A stretch of DNA of 64,000 nucleotides from Amaurobius ferox (GCA_951213105.1 OX578145.1:114600239-114664238); one strand, 5' to 3'. Positions 45,122 to 56,660 are shown, counted from the first letter of the stretch. Notes: generated by a model from the sequence alone, not told the origin. Made by a program: numbers and translations.

Positions 45122-45489
45122 CTGCAAGGAAATTTAATAAAACATTTTACTTCTATCATATTACTTTATCACGTTACACTATTTAGCCATTTATGCATTC
45201 TTCATTTTTAGAAGTTTTATTGTAAGTTCTAAAGTATTTCATATTAAAGAACATGTAATTAAAAACCTATAATTAAAGCTGCTCTTAAAAATACATTCAT
45301 GTCCGAAAGTTAAGCATAATTGCTGTTTATGTGAAAATTTCAGGAAATCTACATCGGAATGGAAGGAAACGCGGTATGCTGATGTAATAGGGTTATAAAA
45401 GAAGAAAACAATACAAAACAAGGATAATAACGACTTTTATTATCCAGAGAAAAGGGTTGAAAAAAAAGGGTCACAATACGAGTGAAACA

Positions 45490-46195
45490 GAATGGTTAAA
45501 ACAATGCGATGCTGCAGTTTAATACGGTGTGTGGAAACCTCGGGTAGCCACGCATGCTGCACAACGATTTCCCATACTTTCGATGAGGGTTTGGATGAGT
45601 TGTGTGCTCAAAGAGTTCAAAGCCTCACGCAGAGCAGTTTTCAATCCCGGAACGGAACTTGGTGGGTAGCGGCTTATTCTAGGTGGCCTTGGTAGCGGAG
45701 GGCTGCAAGATGTTTCCCGAGCATATCCCACACATGCTCTATTGGATTTACACCAGGAGAGTTGGCAAGCCACTGCATGTGCTGGATATCTTCAGTTTGA
45801 AGGAAGTCGTCGACCAAGGCGCACGGCCAGGAGGCGCGTTATCCTCCATGAATATGAAATCAGAACCAACAACACCTCGAAATAATCGAAAGGTAGGCTC
45901 AAGGACTTAGTCTCTGTATCTTTGACCGATAACCTATCCCGTGTCAAAGATCTGGAGGTCTGTTCAGCCGTCCATCATGATGCCTGCCCAGACCATGACT
46001 CTCCCAAACGGAAAACGATGTCTTTCTGTGATGTTTCCCGGATGAAAACGCGTTCCACGTTCTCTCCAGATCGTGGTACGACAAGAACCAGTTTGCAGGC
46101 TAAACCTGGACTCATCACTGAACATGACATTGCCCCACTGTTGTCCACTCCACTACCGTTGTTCCAAACTCCACTGTAAACGCGCAAGTAATAAT
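45490..46195 (-). pseudogene. Tc1-like transposase pseudogene
   Basis: On the minus strand, from high to low coordinates: a DESRFSLQ-like first Asp context (about 46110, now degenerate), RFHPGNITERH (about 46045), VMVWAGIMMDG (about 45990), a middle region, DFIFMEDNAPPG (about 45845; normally D-N-A-R-P-H), the NPIEHVWDMLG block (about 45735), and the C-terminus MGNRCAACVATRGFHTPY ending at 45519. Frameshifts separate these. The element lies in the intron between SLC13 exons D and C, in the same strand sense as the host gene. Confidence 0.8.
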
Positions 46196-46229
46196 GGCAA
46201 TTTTATTACTTGTACGTAACCTAAATGTA

Positions 46230-46680
46230 GACAACGACATATCAAATTCAGGCTTTCTAGCTGCTCCGATTTCCGAGTTATTCCCAAGAACACAAGTACA
46301 TTCCTGGCGAGCCCAGAACAAGACAGGCCGGCATGGTTCAAAATATTAAAATAATAATAATTAAAATATACCACAGAAGACAACGATATGTCAAATATAA
46401 ATTTTCTAGCTACTTTGGATCTGAAGTTATTCCTCAAAAACAAGCACATTCCTACTGCAGATCCAGGACGGGCTAGCCCGATATGGTTCAACGTCCAAAA
46501 AATTAACATATACGACAAATGACAACGACATACCATATTTAGATTTTCTAGATGCCCCGGTTCTCGAGTTATTCCCAAGAAACAAATCCATTTGGCAGGC
46601 CCAGGGCGGACTAACCCGATAAGGTTCAAAATTTAACTAAAATGTACCATGAAAGACAACGACTTACCAAATTTTGTGTT
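46230..46680. repeat. Tandem repeat, about 3.2 units of 134-149 bp
   Basis: Units begin GACAACGACATA at 46230, 46379, 46521 and (partial) 46655. Each continues with an ATTTTCTAGNTGC-like stretch, GAGTTATTCCCAAGAA, ACATTCCT and GGTTCAA. Units differ from each other by roughly a fifth of positions by eye. On the minus strand a 158-codon frame stays open across three units (46153-46629). The array ends about 110 bp from the donor of SLC13 exon C. Confidence 0.82.
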
Positions 46681-46789
46681 AACTATGAATAAGGGAACTT
46701 GATTAGTTATAGGGGACTCAGAATTTAATCAAGTTGACAAACAACAGATCAAGTTAAATAAAAGGTTGTAAATAATAATAATAACTTAC

Positions 46790-46927
46790 TTTTCCGTAAC
46801 ACTCTTGACGACGAGGTTTGGCCCTGTTCCAGTCAATGTACCTGTTCCACCAATGTTGGTTGAATATGCGACACTTAAGAACATAGCCCGTTTCAAGATG
46901 GACACCTTTTGAGCCCGCTGAGCAGTC
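46790..46927 (-). CDS. SLC13 transporter exon C (substrate-site loop)
   Basis: One hundred thirty-eight bases, acceptor CTTTTTGAAG, donor GTAAGT. The peptide holds RAMFLSVAYSTNIGGTGTLT followed by GTGPNLVVK. IGGTxTLTGTxPNLV is one of the best-conserved blocks of SLC13 proteins and shapes the first half of the substrate/sodium site. The preceding AQRAQKVSILK is the cytoplasmic lead-in. Joins to exons B and D keep the reading frame with split codons. Confidence 0.96.
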
Positions 46928-47537
46928 CTTCAAAAAGATAAAAAGACAATCAAGGAATCGGTTTTAATTCGTATTTTACCATTGTCCAAAAATAGGACAA
47001 CGTACATAATCAACTATAACATCATAGTAAATATGTATTTGGATTTATCATCAACATTCGAAAATTTTCACACAACTAACAGTTACATATTTTTTTTTCA
47101 ATTTGTACTGAACCTAAATTCTTCTTCTTCTCCTTTATAAGTTTAAATTGGTTTCAAATTTTGCATTTCCTTTTTCAGTTTATTAAATCACCAATACTCA
47201 AATGTTTCTGCTGCAGCAGGTGCAATGTTTCTATCCGCAATTTCCCCAAACGCTGCGGAATTTGATATTCGCACGTTGTTCTTCAAACGCCATTTCCATT
47301 TTCGACGAACGCGAACGACTGCAGTTCACTGACACGCATTGTCTGGAAAAACACCTGATTCTTCCTTTTCACATCTCGCGTCACATGTGCCTCAATGCCA
47401 CTGTAAAATAGTTCCCCTCTCCTCCAACCTTGATCTTCAGTAGCAATATTATTTTTAAAGCTTTAGACCGACATAGATCTTTCTACGTATAATCGCCCGT
47501 TTTAAACAGTATATGATCCTTTACACAAATCCATGTT

Positions 47538-48090
47538 AGCAGGGCTTGACTGACAGTAAATGGGAATCATGGCCAAATTGCATCTGAGAGCCCCTTCTAA
47601 ACATTTTCTTATATTATTCTTAAAGCTTTAATGCTTTATAGTCCTTTCTAAGTATAATCGCCCGTTCTAAACAGAACATGATCCTTTACTCAAATCCATG
47701 CAGGGCTTGACATAGTAAATGGGACCCAGGACCTGACTTACAGTTAATGGGATCCAGGGCCTCATTGCATTTGAAGATCCCTTTCTAAACATTTAAATAT
47801 TTTCTTCTAAATATTTAAATCTTATATTTAAATCTTATATTTACTTTTAAACATTTAAATATTTGCTATAAAGTAAATAAATATTTAAGATAAATGGTAT
47901 ACTGGGAATCTGGATCATACAACATTAATTTTGTTGTGATATTGAATAGTTTTGCTGAAATTTTCTTGCATGTCACTGACATTCTCATTTATTTTTAAAA
48001 CTTTTCAAAGTTTCAGGCCATAATGGTAAATTTAGATTCCATAGTGCCACAGACCCTGCGGACCGCACATAAATCAGGCTCTGCTTGTTG
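47538..48090. mobile_element. Possible MITE with CAGGGCTTGA ends, internally repeated
   Basis: CAGGGCTTGACTGACAGTAA ATGGG occurs at 47539, and related pieces recur near 47700-47765 (CAGGGCTTGACATAGTAAAT; GACCTGACTTACAGTTAATG). The right side ends CATAAATCAGGCTCTGC, resembling the end of the element at 17931-18241. The boundaries are uncertain. Confidence 0.4.
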
Positions 48091-49680
48091 GTCCATGAGC
48101 ACATATTTTTATTTTATATTCTTTGAATTATTTACGCTTATTATATATATATATTTTTTTAAATCGACAAAGTCTTTCCCTTCTGTTACCGCATAAAGCA
48201 ATGAAAGGGAACAGATGCTTTATTCGATATGGACAACCATGTAGAGAGAGGTTTTCTTTTCTGTTGATAGTGAGCTTTATAGTTTGGACAAGACGGGTAG
48301 GGATTTGTGCACGCGTGACTGTTTTGGGGAGTGGGGAATTACGAAATTCACTAGACCTAATGTGAATACATAATTGTTCGAGAAACTACTGTTAAATCAA
48401 TTGATGGTTTTACATCCAGTAATGATGTACTGGATGCAGTAATGATCTTGCTATGTGGGTGCATTTCTCGCCTGGCGATGTAGAATATTAATGACATATC
48501 GAGGAACATGTGATTGACAGGACCATTTGAAAAATGAATTAGAACGTTTAAATGGGAAAAACAGGATTCTGTTCACAAAAAGCATTTTTAGATAAAACTT
48601 TGGATTACACGAGTGCTATGGGTGTCCATAAGGGAAGGCAAAAGGGGGCACTTCCTCCCTGGACATTCAAGATCATAAAGGTGGACCTCAGGCTAATCAA
48701 TGCTGCACACCTTATCATTGAGTTTGCTCTACTGACATCCGTGGCTTGCCTCCCTCTGGAAAAAGTTATATGGGTGCCCATGCCTAAGTCATTGGCATTA
48801 TTGATTTTGCAAAAGTGTAGAGACTAATGGTATGACAATGCTTCCAATATGTTAAGCCGTTATCAAGTGGTACATTAAAACTTCTAGAAGGGAATAAATA
48901 TGCGAAATTTATACAATGTGCTTGCTCTCTATATTTATATTAGTGCTATTGATTGTTGCCCAGTAGCAGTGATTTTTTCCAACTGTTGTTCTGCATCCAC
49001 ATACTGGTGGACAATACTTACATTCCACTGGGGAACGTATTTTTACACGCTGGGAAACTCGTGCAAAAAGTATCAAGTGCAATTTCTGAGAGTTTCAAAC
49101 AGGAGAAACAATTCTAGAAACTGGAAGTATTGTAAACAAAATATTGTAAATTGTTGTCACGTTGATACAGTGAAATAAGATTTTAAACCACTTCCACCGC
49201 ACATCTCAAACACTTTCAAGAACTATAAATTTGAAAACGTGTTCAAATCTATATCAGTTTCTTGCGGATCATATGAATATTTTAAGAAATGATATCAAAA
49301 GATTTTAAAGTTTGTCAAAAGCTATACTATCCGAGCTATACCATTTTTCTTGTATTGTCGAAAATAGGGTCTATATAAAAATAATTCCAATGTTTCAATA
49401 TTTCGAACCTTTTTTTTTTTGAAAAACTTAAAAAAAGTAGTACAGAGTGTTTTGTTTTCTCATTTTTCTAACTTTCACTCGAAATATATAGCAAACTATA
49501 AAATATATTTATAAATAGTAAACTACAAAAATGTGTATTAGAAAATTTAGTACTAAAATCCATATTTATTATTAAAAAAACCTTTTATAGTTTTCGAGTA
49601 ATCGTCTTACCAAGTTGAAGAAGATTAAACATTTTTCGTTTTTCAAGTTTGTAATGCTTATATCTCAACAAGAAAGATCA
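48091..49680. other. SLC13 intron B-C, no gene seen
   Basis: A possible small inverted-repeat element lies at about 48610-48790 (ATGGGTGTCCATAAGG at left, ATATGGGTGCCCATG at right). The frames at 48552-48827 and 48900-49178 (+) lack recognisable domains. The rest is AT-rich. Confidence 0.4.
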
Positions 49681-49689
49681 ATCATGCAT

Positions 49690-50975
49690 AAAGCATTGAT
49701 TATGAAACACTTTCCAACTTCAATGCAATTTTATTTAAACATCTCTAAAATGCGATACATTCCTCTGTAATATTTTTAAAATTATCACAATACTACATTC
49801 ATTTATTATATTTGAACATTTAAAACTTGATCGAAAAAAATGAACTTCATTCAAATGACGGCATTGAAATACAAATTGCCTGGTTTAAGCATCTCTAAAA
49901 TGCGACACATTCCTCGACAATATTTTTTAAATTCTCATAATACTACAATAATTTATTACATTTGAAAATTTCATCGGAAACAAATGAAATTTATTCAAAT
50001 GACGTCATCGAAATATAACAAGCCTGGCTCTCTCTATAAAAGCAGCACTTCATTGATAAACATTTTTCCATTCATTTCATTCATTCATTACAATACTATA
50101 ATAATTTATTTTATTTAAAAACATAAGACTATGGAGATACAAGTAATCAAACTCTATGCTTAAAACTTCATCGAAAAAATCGTCCTTCTCTCTGTAAAAT
50201 CAATTGATATTTCATTCATATCAGCTATATTGCAGACTCCGCGATCTAAATAATTTTACGTTAAAGAAATGCAGCAATTCTTGTACAACTCATTCTACAT
50301 AGTTTGCTGTTTACATTTTACATAAGTGAAAAATAGGCTTTGTTGTAGAAATAATCAAAGTTGGATGATCCTTTAAACTCAAATATATTATAATTGCGTT
50401 ATTTCAGTATGTAGATGCACAGAATTTAAGCAAAAATAAAGCGATTTTAGGACGGATATAACACTAAATATGAATTAGAAAGAACTTTAAAAATCACGAT
50501 TTTGACACAAGATGAATGCCATATTTTATTTTGAAATGGGTCACGTGATCTTTTCATATAATGGCCACGTGATCGCTTCATATAAAAGGTGTAATTATTA
50601 TTTTAATTTTTATTTAAAAAACTACTGAATATATTTTGCTGACATTTTTTTTATATATTTTATGGGATAATTTGAATATTTTCTAAAATTTTCGAAGTAA
50701 TTTGTGAATTTTAAATCTGCTTAAAAAATGTTTGAAAAATTAGGTCCCATAGGGTTCAATGTATTTCATTTTTTCAACCCGGGTTCAATCCAAAACTAAT
50801 TGGGTGATATTATTCATCATTTATATTCCCATAGGTTTCACAGATCGTCTGAACAACATACTAAAATTTCATTTTGATAAAGTCATTTTTACGGCAGTTA
50901 TCGTGCTAACGGACAGACAGACAGAATGAACAAAGTCATAAACACTTTTCAACTTTGTTGTAAAGTGTTACAAAC
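49690..50975 (+). repeat. 1.1-1.3-kb repeat family B, copy 1
   Basis: Aligns in reverse complement to 59237-60330. Landmarks: CATTGATTATGAAACACTTT, TTAAGCATCTCTAAAATGCG, CTCTGTAAAATCAATTGATA, GGATGATCCTTTAAACTC, TCACGTGATC, CGGACAGACAGACAGAATGA and CAACTTTGTTGTAAAGTG. This copy has an extra internal tandem duplication of about 165 bp (two AACATCTCTAAAATGCG-like segments about 49739 and 49888). Confidence 0.8.
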
Positions 50976-51249
50976 TAAAAGAGCTAACTTTGAACAATAA
51001 GCAAGAATTTGTAGATATTTGAAAGCTCTACAGGTGTATGATTGGATTTTGGATCGAGTTCTATTTTTTTTTCTTTCCCATAGTTCCGCTCGAAATATCA
51101 TCGAAATTATAATAAAAAAAATAAGCTACAAAAATATGTATGAGGAAATTTAGTTTCTGAATCTGTATTTAAAAAAAAACATACTTAGATAGTTTTCAAC
51201 TAATCGCCTTATTAAGTTGAAGAAATATGAAAATTTTACTTTGTAATGC

Positions 51250-52165
51250 TTAAAACTAAAAGTGATAGCTATAAACAGTAAGCAAGAATTTGTAGTTTTT
51301 TGATAACCTTATAAGTGTATATAATCAGATCGTTAATTATAAGTGTATATAATCTTTGATAACCTTATAAGATTATATACACTGCATACCATGGTGCATA
51401 GGCGTTGGTAAGATCTTTAAAAGAACATTCGACAATCGAATGAGGATTACAGCACATACTTTTGTTTTTCAATATGGGCCCCTTGGATAACTATGGACTT
51501 TTTTCCAGTAAATAAGAGAATTATTATATCCCCTCTTATACCAAGGGCACCAAAATGTTCTGTACTTAGGGCCCCAAAGAGTTTTAATCCGGCCCTGTCT
51601 GTAATGGAAAATTTAAGCTTTGGACAGCCGCGAAATTCGGTACACGGGTAGCTTTTAGGACGAAAGACCCCCCCCCCCCCCTTAAAAAAAATTGAATTAG
51701 TAGTATAAAAATTATGAACTTGTAAAACCATAAATCGCCCATTTCCTGTATTTTTTTTTTAAATTTGCTTATCCATCGCAGCTGCAGACGATATTCCGTG
51801 CGATTGTTCCAGATGTATAGGTAGTCTGCAAAAGATATCTTAGACTTTGTCTAAATTTGGGACTGAAATAAATTTTGCAATTTTTTTAAATTCGTGAATT
51901 TAAGAGATAAATTTTCAATTTTTGGAAAGAATTATTTCAACATTATAAGTGTGCTCTGAAAATTTGACTTAAATTTTATGAAAACTCTCTGAGAGAGTAA
52001 TTAAATTCGAAATTCTCATTTCGAGGTAAAGCAACTTTTTTTTTTTTTTTTGCTACTTCAAATGTATTTACATTTATTAGTGTTTATTTCAAGCAATTTA
52101 GAAGTTTCTTGAATATCGGATTTCTAACTTCGCGAATGTAAAAGATATGGCCTGCAGCACGCATA
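51250..52165. other. Intron sequence, no gene; C-run and T-runs
   Basis: Contains a C-run at about 51670-51681 and direct repeats of GTATATAATC and TGATAACCTTATAAG near 51300-51380. A GGGCCCCAAAGAG... CCGGCCCTGTCTG segment near 51565-51600 resembles MITE ends, but no partner was found. Confidence 0.4.
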
Positions 52166-52185
52166 TGAAAGACGTATTTAGGTGT

Positions 52186-52242
52186 TGAAGGCCCAGACCA
52201 CACAGCCAACCCTAGGGCTTACGGCAGTTTAATGTGTGGCCG
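52186..52242 (-). mobile_element. Micro-insertion of SINE tail (57 bp) with 15-bp target duplication
   Basis: Minus-strand reading: CGGCCACACATTAAACTGCC, then TAGGGTTGGCTGTGTGGTCT GGGCCTTCA. It is flanked by GACGTATTTAGGTGT (52171-52185) and GACGTATTTAAGTGT (52243-52257), 14 of 15 identical. Same tail subtype (TGTGGTCTGGGCCTTCA) as the insert at 29786-29827. Confidence 0.84.
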
Positions 52243-52629
52243 GACGTATTTAAGTGTATAAAAGGAGCTTATTGTATCAAAGTAGTATCTGTATTTTTGA
52301 AGTAGTGGACGTTTATTTAGACCGGGCAACTCCGGTTAATTCGTCCTCCTAGACTGGTAAATCAAAACTTAAGCATAATTAAATTTCCTATAAATTAAGT
52401 AAAATGAAATCCGGAATCCAAGTATTAAAAACTCTTGATTCTAAAACTTCCGAGATCGTGAAAAACATCCGGGATTGTAATGTTTAGTTGGAAATTATTG
52501 GCTCAAGGTATCAACATTGAAGGTGCACACGAACAGAAAATTTATGATTGTGAAATAACCACTAAATAAGGTTTATAAGTGAAATCAAATTAAAGTATCA
52601 ATGTAAATATAGAATAGCCTTTTACTTAC

Positions 52630-52732
52630 TCTTGTGCGTTTTGGGGATGAGAAATGTCGTTGTTACTCATGGGAATATGAATATGAACTCCATTTTCTGA
52701 GGTGCGTTTAAAATCAGCAGATATCACAGATA
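52630..52732 (-). CDS. SLC13 transporter exon B (variable loop)
   Basis: One hundred three bases, acceptor AATTTATTTTAG, donor GTAAGT. It encodes SVISADFKRTSENGVHIHIP followed by MSNNDISHPQNAQ, a hydrophilic segment. In SLC13 proteins the large cytoplasmic loop after the first SNT-containing block is variable in sequence and length, so there is no family motif here. The call rests on the exact phase fit between exons A and C, the strong splice sites and the position. It is the least certain exon of the set. Confidence 0.78.
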
Positions 52733-53930
52733 CTAAAATAAATTCGAAAAGAAAAGTATTAATTATTAGAAAATGTACCTGGCGTTGCTCGGAAGTTAAA
52801 GCAGAGTAGTTATATAAAATAACAAAATAAATAAATTTGATTCGTATAAATAATAGTCAAAATTGCATGCAATCCGTGTATTACATCGGCACAACAGGCG
52901 TGATACGCATTCCCCTCCCCCCCTCAAATCACTAAACTAAAATCCGTCACTTGCGGAGACTATGGTAACGGACACAATTTAAATCTTAATTTCATCAATC
53001 TCAGCATAATTAGATCATTTAAAAATGTGTTTGAAAGACATTTTTTTTATCTTGCCGATGGTGTTAAAATGGAAAGAGCATGATTATATTTTTGGTCTCA
53101 AGCAATTTTACAATGTATTGTTGAAAATCTCGAACATCGAATGCCAAAAGACATTCTCCTTTCGATCAAACAAAATAACTAGATTAAAATATATATATAT
53201 ATATATTTATTTATATTACCATTTAATTTCTGTAACTCGATTCAATCGTTTAGAAATATTATGCTTAATCAACTTTTGCATAAGCATTACCATGTATTTA
53301 CATCCCCTTATAATTTAGCCTCTATGTTTTCTATTATCATCTGCCCCATTATTTTGTAGCTCTCACTGTTGAATATCACCTTTTATTATCTTTTCGCGTT
53401 ACTGTTATTTATTTCTTACGATTGGCAACAGCAGTTCTCAACTTTTTATTTTTTACGATTGCTAACATTGGGCTCTGTATTCAAGGCTCCAATGGATCAG
53501 ATATATGCAGTGTTTTTTCAGGTATTCTTGTTTCCTATAATTTTTTAATCTTTTGCATGTAGTCCAAGTTATCAATGTTTAAAGATATAATATATCACTG
53601 ATATCAAAACCATGCATTTTGTGTTCATTTTGATGAAATACTTAGACTTGACTAAGAGTTTTATCGAAATGAACAATTCATTTGTTTAGCCTTAAGGCTT
53701 GTCCACGTGCAAAGCTTTAATGCTTGGATTTTATTTGATTTTCTATTATCGATTCCTTTCCATTGATGTTTGTTGTTTGTCTTCAGCTTGATGACTAGAG
53801 GTTTGCATTTTATTTTCCACTTGATTGATGATTCTCTGTTTGATACTTTTTTATTTGTTAGGCACTTTTTAATGATGGGGTTTTTTGAGTTGCAACTTCT
53901 CTCTATTCTATCATTGGATTTTCAAACTAT
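52733..53930. other. SLC13 intron A-B, left part, no gene seen
   Basis: AT-rich. A C-rich run (CCCCTCCCCCCCTC) lies near 52912-52925. The open frames at 53025-53318 and 53770-54120 (+) are low-complexity and include translated microsatellite. Confidence 0.5.
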
Positions 53931-53932
<2 letters not shown>

Positions 53933-54029
<97 letters not shown>

Positions 54030-54030
54030 T
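53933..54030. repeat. (AT)n microsatellite
   Basis: About 45 AT dinucleotides with a single ATAC interruption near the right end, directly followed by a perfect hairpin. Confidence 0.95.
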
Positions 54031-54031
54031 G

Positions 54032-54067
54032 AAAAAACCCGAGTGGAGGGCTCCACTCGGGTTTTTT
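54032..54067. repeat. Perfect 17-bp hairpin next to the AT microsatellite
   Basis: AAAAAACCCGAGTGGAG (54032-54048), GG, CTCCACTCGGGTTTTTT (54051-54067), followed by more T. It has the shape of a bacterial intrinsic terminator, but the setting (microsatellite in an animal intron) makes a palindromic insertion or repeat-driven structure more likely. Confidence 0.85.
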
Positions 54068-54421
54068 TTACAATTTATATTTTTAAGACGCATTTATGTT
54101 CTAATGTTGTAATTTCGTAGTTATTAAAAATCCACATGTTCTTTTAAACTTGCCCCAATGGCATTCAATTACTCATATCAACTTAAATTGTTTTAAATAT
54201 CCGTTAATTCTGCGTAATCGAATGTGTAGCATTAAATGTAAAAGTTAATTAATGAACGACGTTCAGTTTTACTTTTAGAATAGCGGCACCTTATGGCGCC
54301 ATCAGCAACCGGGCATTAGAAAACATGGCACAATTCTACTGTAAACGGCAGGTTTATGTGCAGAAAGTTTTTTCGACTTAAAATAACTTAAAAACTCATT
54401 CGCAATTTATATAAAAACCTC

Positions 54422-54625
54422 GTGTTTCTTTCAGGCATACCTCCGGGGGATATGCCTGAAACTAGGTTAACATGAAACGTCTCCGGGGGAGACGTTTTAT
54501 GTTAACCTAGTTTCTATTTTTTTTACACAGCATTTAGATACATTTATATAGGGCAAATAGAAAACTTGCCCCCCTCCCTTAAAATTTCATTCGCCCCCCT
54601 GGCTAAAAAGTCCTGAAAGAAACAC
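54422..54625. mobile_element. Foldback MITE with two nested palindromes
   Basis: The outer inverted repeats are GTGTTTCTTTCAGG (54422-54435) and CCTGAAAGAAACAC (54612-54625). Inside are two hairpins. The first is TTCAGGCATA to TATGCCTGAA (54430-54460) with loop CCTCCGGGGGA. The second, longer one runs from AAACTAGGTTAACAT to ATGTTAACCTAGTTT (54459-54514) with centre CGTCTCCGGGGGAGACG. The two loops share CTCCGGGGGA. Confidence 0.8.
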
Positions 54626-54629
54626 TTTA

Positions 54630-56370
54630 CGTGCAGAATGCCCGCGGGTCTAATTAGTATAGATACATACACACACATATAAGGTTCCTCAGAATGTCCT
54701 TAAATACACCTAAAACTTTGTAAGGAAAGGTCCATAAATGCAGTTAGGTCTATCTATAACAAAATGACCATGCTCGATCGAATGAAAGATATTGCAAAGC
54801 CGAGCTCCTAGCGAAAAATTTAAGCGATAGACAAGAAAAAGCTAATGGCAAGTTATACAGCAGTGTCTACTGAGTAAGAATCGACACAAATGGTTACAGA
54901 AGGCTTTTATTTGGCACAATCCGTTTATTGACGAATGGCTGCTCTATTCATGAATGATGCAATAAACACTTTACATCTAGTGTAGAACCTACTCTAAAAT
55001 GCACTCCAACAACGACAATAGATATTTGAATTTGAGAAAGAATATTATAAGTACTTTTGACAAGCATTACGGTTGCCACCGTGTTATGGCATCTAGCAAC
55101 CGTTTAAGTATGATGGGATTTATTGCCTTCCATGTACGCGTTTTGTACGCTCTTGATACTCAATCCTGGCTAATTAGATAATGCTCTACATCTTTGCAAT
55201 TTCTATTTTCCTTCTGTCTCTCTTTGTTGCCGTGTTTCTATTCTTAACTTATTTAATTATCCGCCAGGTGGCGCTGCAATTGCTTTACTCTAGCTAGACC
55301 TAACGTACACACTCGTGGACCTTTCCTTTTAAAATTATTGGGGTGCTGTTTACACGGTATCGTGGAAAATTGCCTCATAAAAGGCAAGTTTGTTTCACCG
55401 CCATCGATGTCCCATCGCAAAGAAAGTAGTTTTAAAGGCAGACTGCCTAAACCTTTATTCATGTTCCTATTATTAAGGCTATTATTAAGCTGTCGGGCTA
55501 TTATTAAGCTGTCGATAGCATTTTTGGCGACAAAATTCTACGTTTTGCGACAAATTGATTTGATAAATTCGCAAAAATGCGATCTTCAATTTTTCGCTTT
55601 TTATTTAAAAATCGACATTTTTTTTTTTTTCAATTACTCGCCAACGCTATCTAATATAAGCAGTCATAAACTAGCGCCCTCGTGCGGTGATTGGAATGTC
55701 TCAAGAAGTTCATAATTTCAACAATATAAAAACGCGCGCTAAATTTTAGCTAATGTTTTTTTATTTTTATTTTGATACAACTTTTTGCCATCAGTTAGCA
55801 AAATGACTACAAAAATTTTGAAGCCAACTTAAATCCTGTCCACATACTTCTTTCCTATAACTAACTACTAAGTAAGGCTGAGAATGGAGTCTATATTTTT
55901 AGCAGAATCCTCGAAGAAAGAAACGCTTAAAAATTAAAAGAAAGTTAACTGAAACGCCGCAGCTAAAGTAATATTTCTTTCTGGCATGCATTAATTCCCT
56001 TATATTGTTATTAATATCTGTGTATATTTTTCTGAATTACAAGTTATTGCAAAACTTAAGTATCATAATAATCAATATCTAGAATTTTTTGGGGGGGAGG
56101 GGAAATAAACTCACAGTAAGGTTGAAAAATAACCGTAACATAAAAAGAAAAAGAACGTAAATGTGCCATATATACAGCGAGTTGTTAATTACGCCACAAA
56201 ATAAAAGGTTTTTTTTTTTTAACTCTAATTTGTTGTGGTTTCGCTCCCATACATAATGATATAATCATTGCAGCTATTTAATAAATGCTATGCACTTATA
56301 CAGGATTCTTAGGAAAATCCTTAGCATTCCAATAACTTTGTAAGGAAAGGTCCATGAGTGGTCATATATG
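54630..56370. other. SLC13 intron A-B, right part, no gene seen
   Basis: No supported exon. TAAGGAAAGGTCCAT occurs twice (54720 and 56341), each followed by unrelated sequence. A GCTATTATTAAGCTGTCG direct repeat sits near 55476-55515. The 125-codon frame at 55338-55715 (+) has no recognisable domain. Confidence 0.45.
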
Positions 56371-56372
56371 AT

Positions 56373-56660
56373 CTTCTTCTTCGAACCAGATCATCCGACT
56401 TGTTCGAAATTGTAAAGTATTTGTTTGGACGGCCGGGAAGTGCCACCCAATTTAGACCGGAACCCAGTGGAGGAGGCATCCACAGGGACAGTACCCTCCT
56501 TCCCCTACCACTAACCTCTCGGAAGGACTTACGGACCCACATATTTAACGTGCCCATACTCCGTGTCAACAAGGAGACAATTTGGACAGAGGTGAGAATC
56601 GAATTCGGGTCGTCCGGGTGCAATACCCGCTCGATAACTACTGAGCTGTTCCAGCCCGGC
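56373..56660 (-). mobile_element. tRNA-headed SINE sharing its body with the 5S-headed SINE
   Basis: On the minus strand the element starts GCCGGGCTGGAACAGCTCAG TAGTTATCGAGCGGG, an A-box-like tRNA 5' half. TATTGCACCCGG (an anticodon-stem-like region, loop containing TGC) and a B-box-like GAATTCGATTCTC follow. Then comes the body GGAGTATGGGCACGTTAAAT, GTGGGTCCGTAAGTCCTTCC and GTGGATGCCTCCTCC, and a tail GTCGGATGATCTGGTTC with AAG repeats. Body and tail align with 9085-9282. Flanking target duplications are not clear. The long minus-strand frames here are by-products. Confidence 0.82.

Noticed and set aside
46153..46629. Independent 158-codon gene on the minus strand
   Set aside because: The frame covers a tandem repeat in an intron; no start context, promoter or known domain. 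Kept only as an observation on the repeat.
54032..54067. Bacterial rho-independent terminator
   Set aside because: Shape fits, but the surroundings are an (AT)n microsatellite inside an animal gene intron with no bacterial genes nearby.
53770..54120. 116-codon frame with a Tyr-Ile repeat
   Set aside because: Translation of the (AT)n microsatellite.
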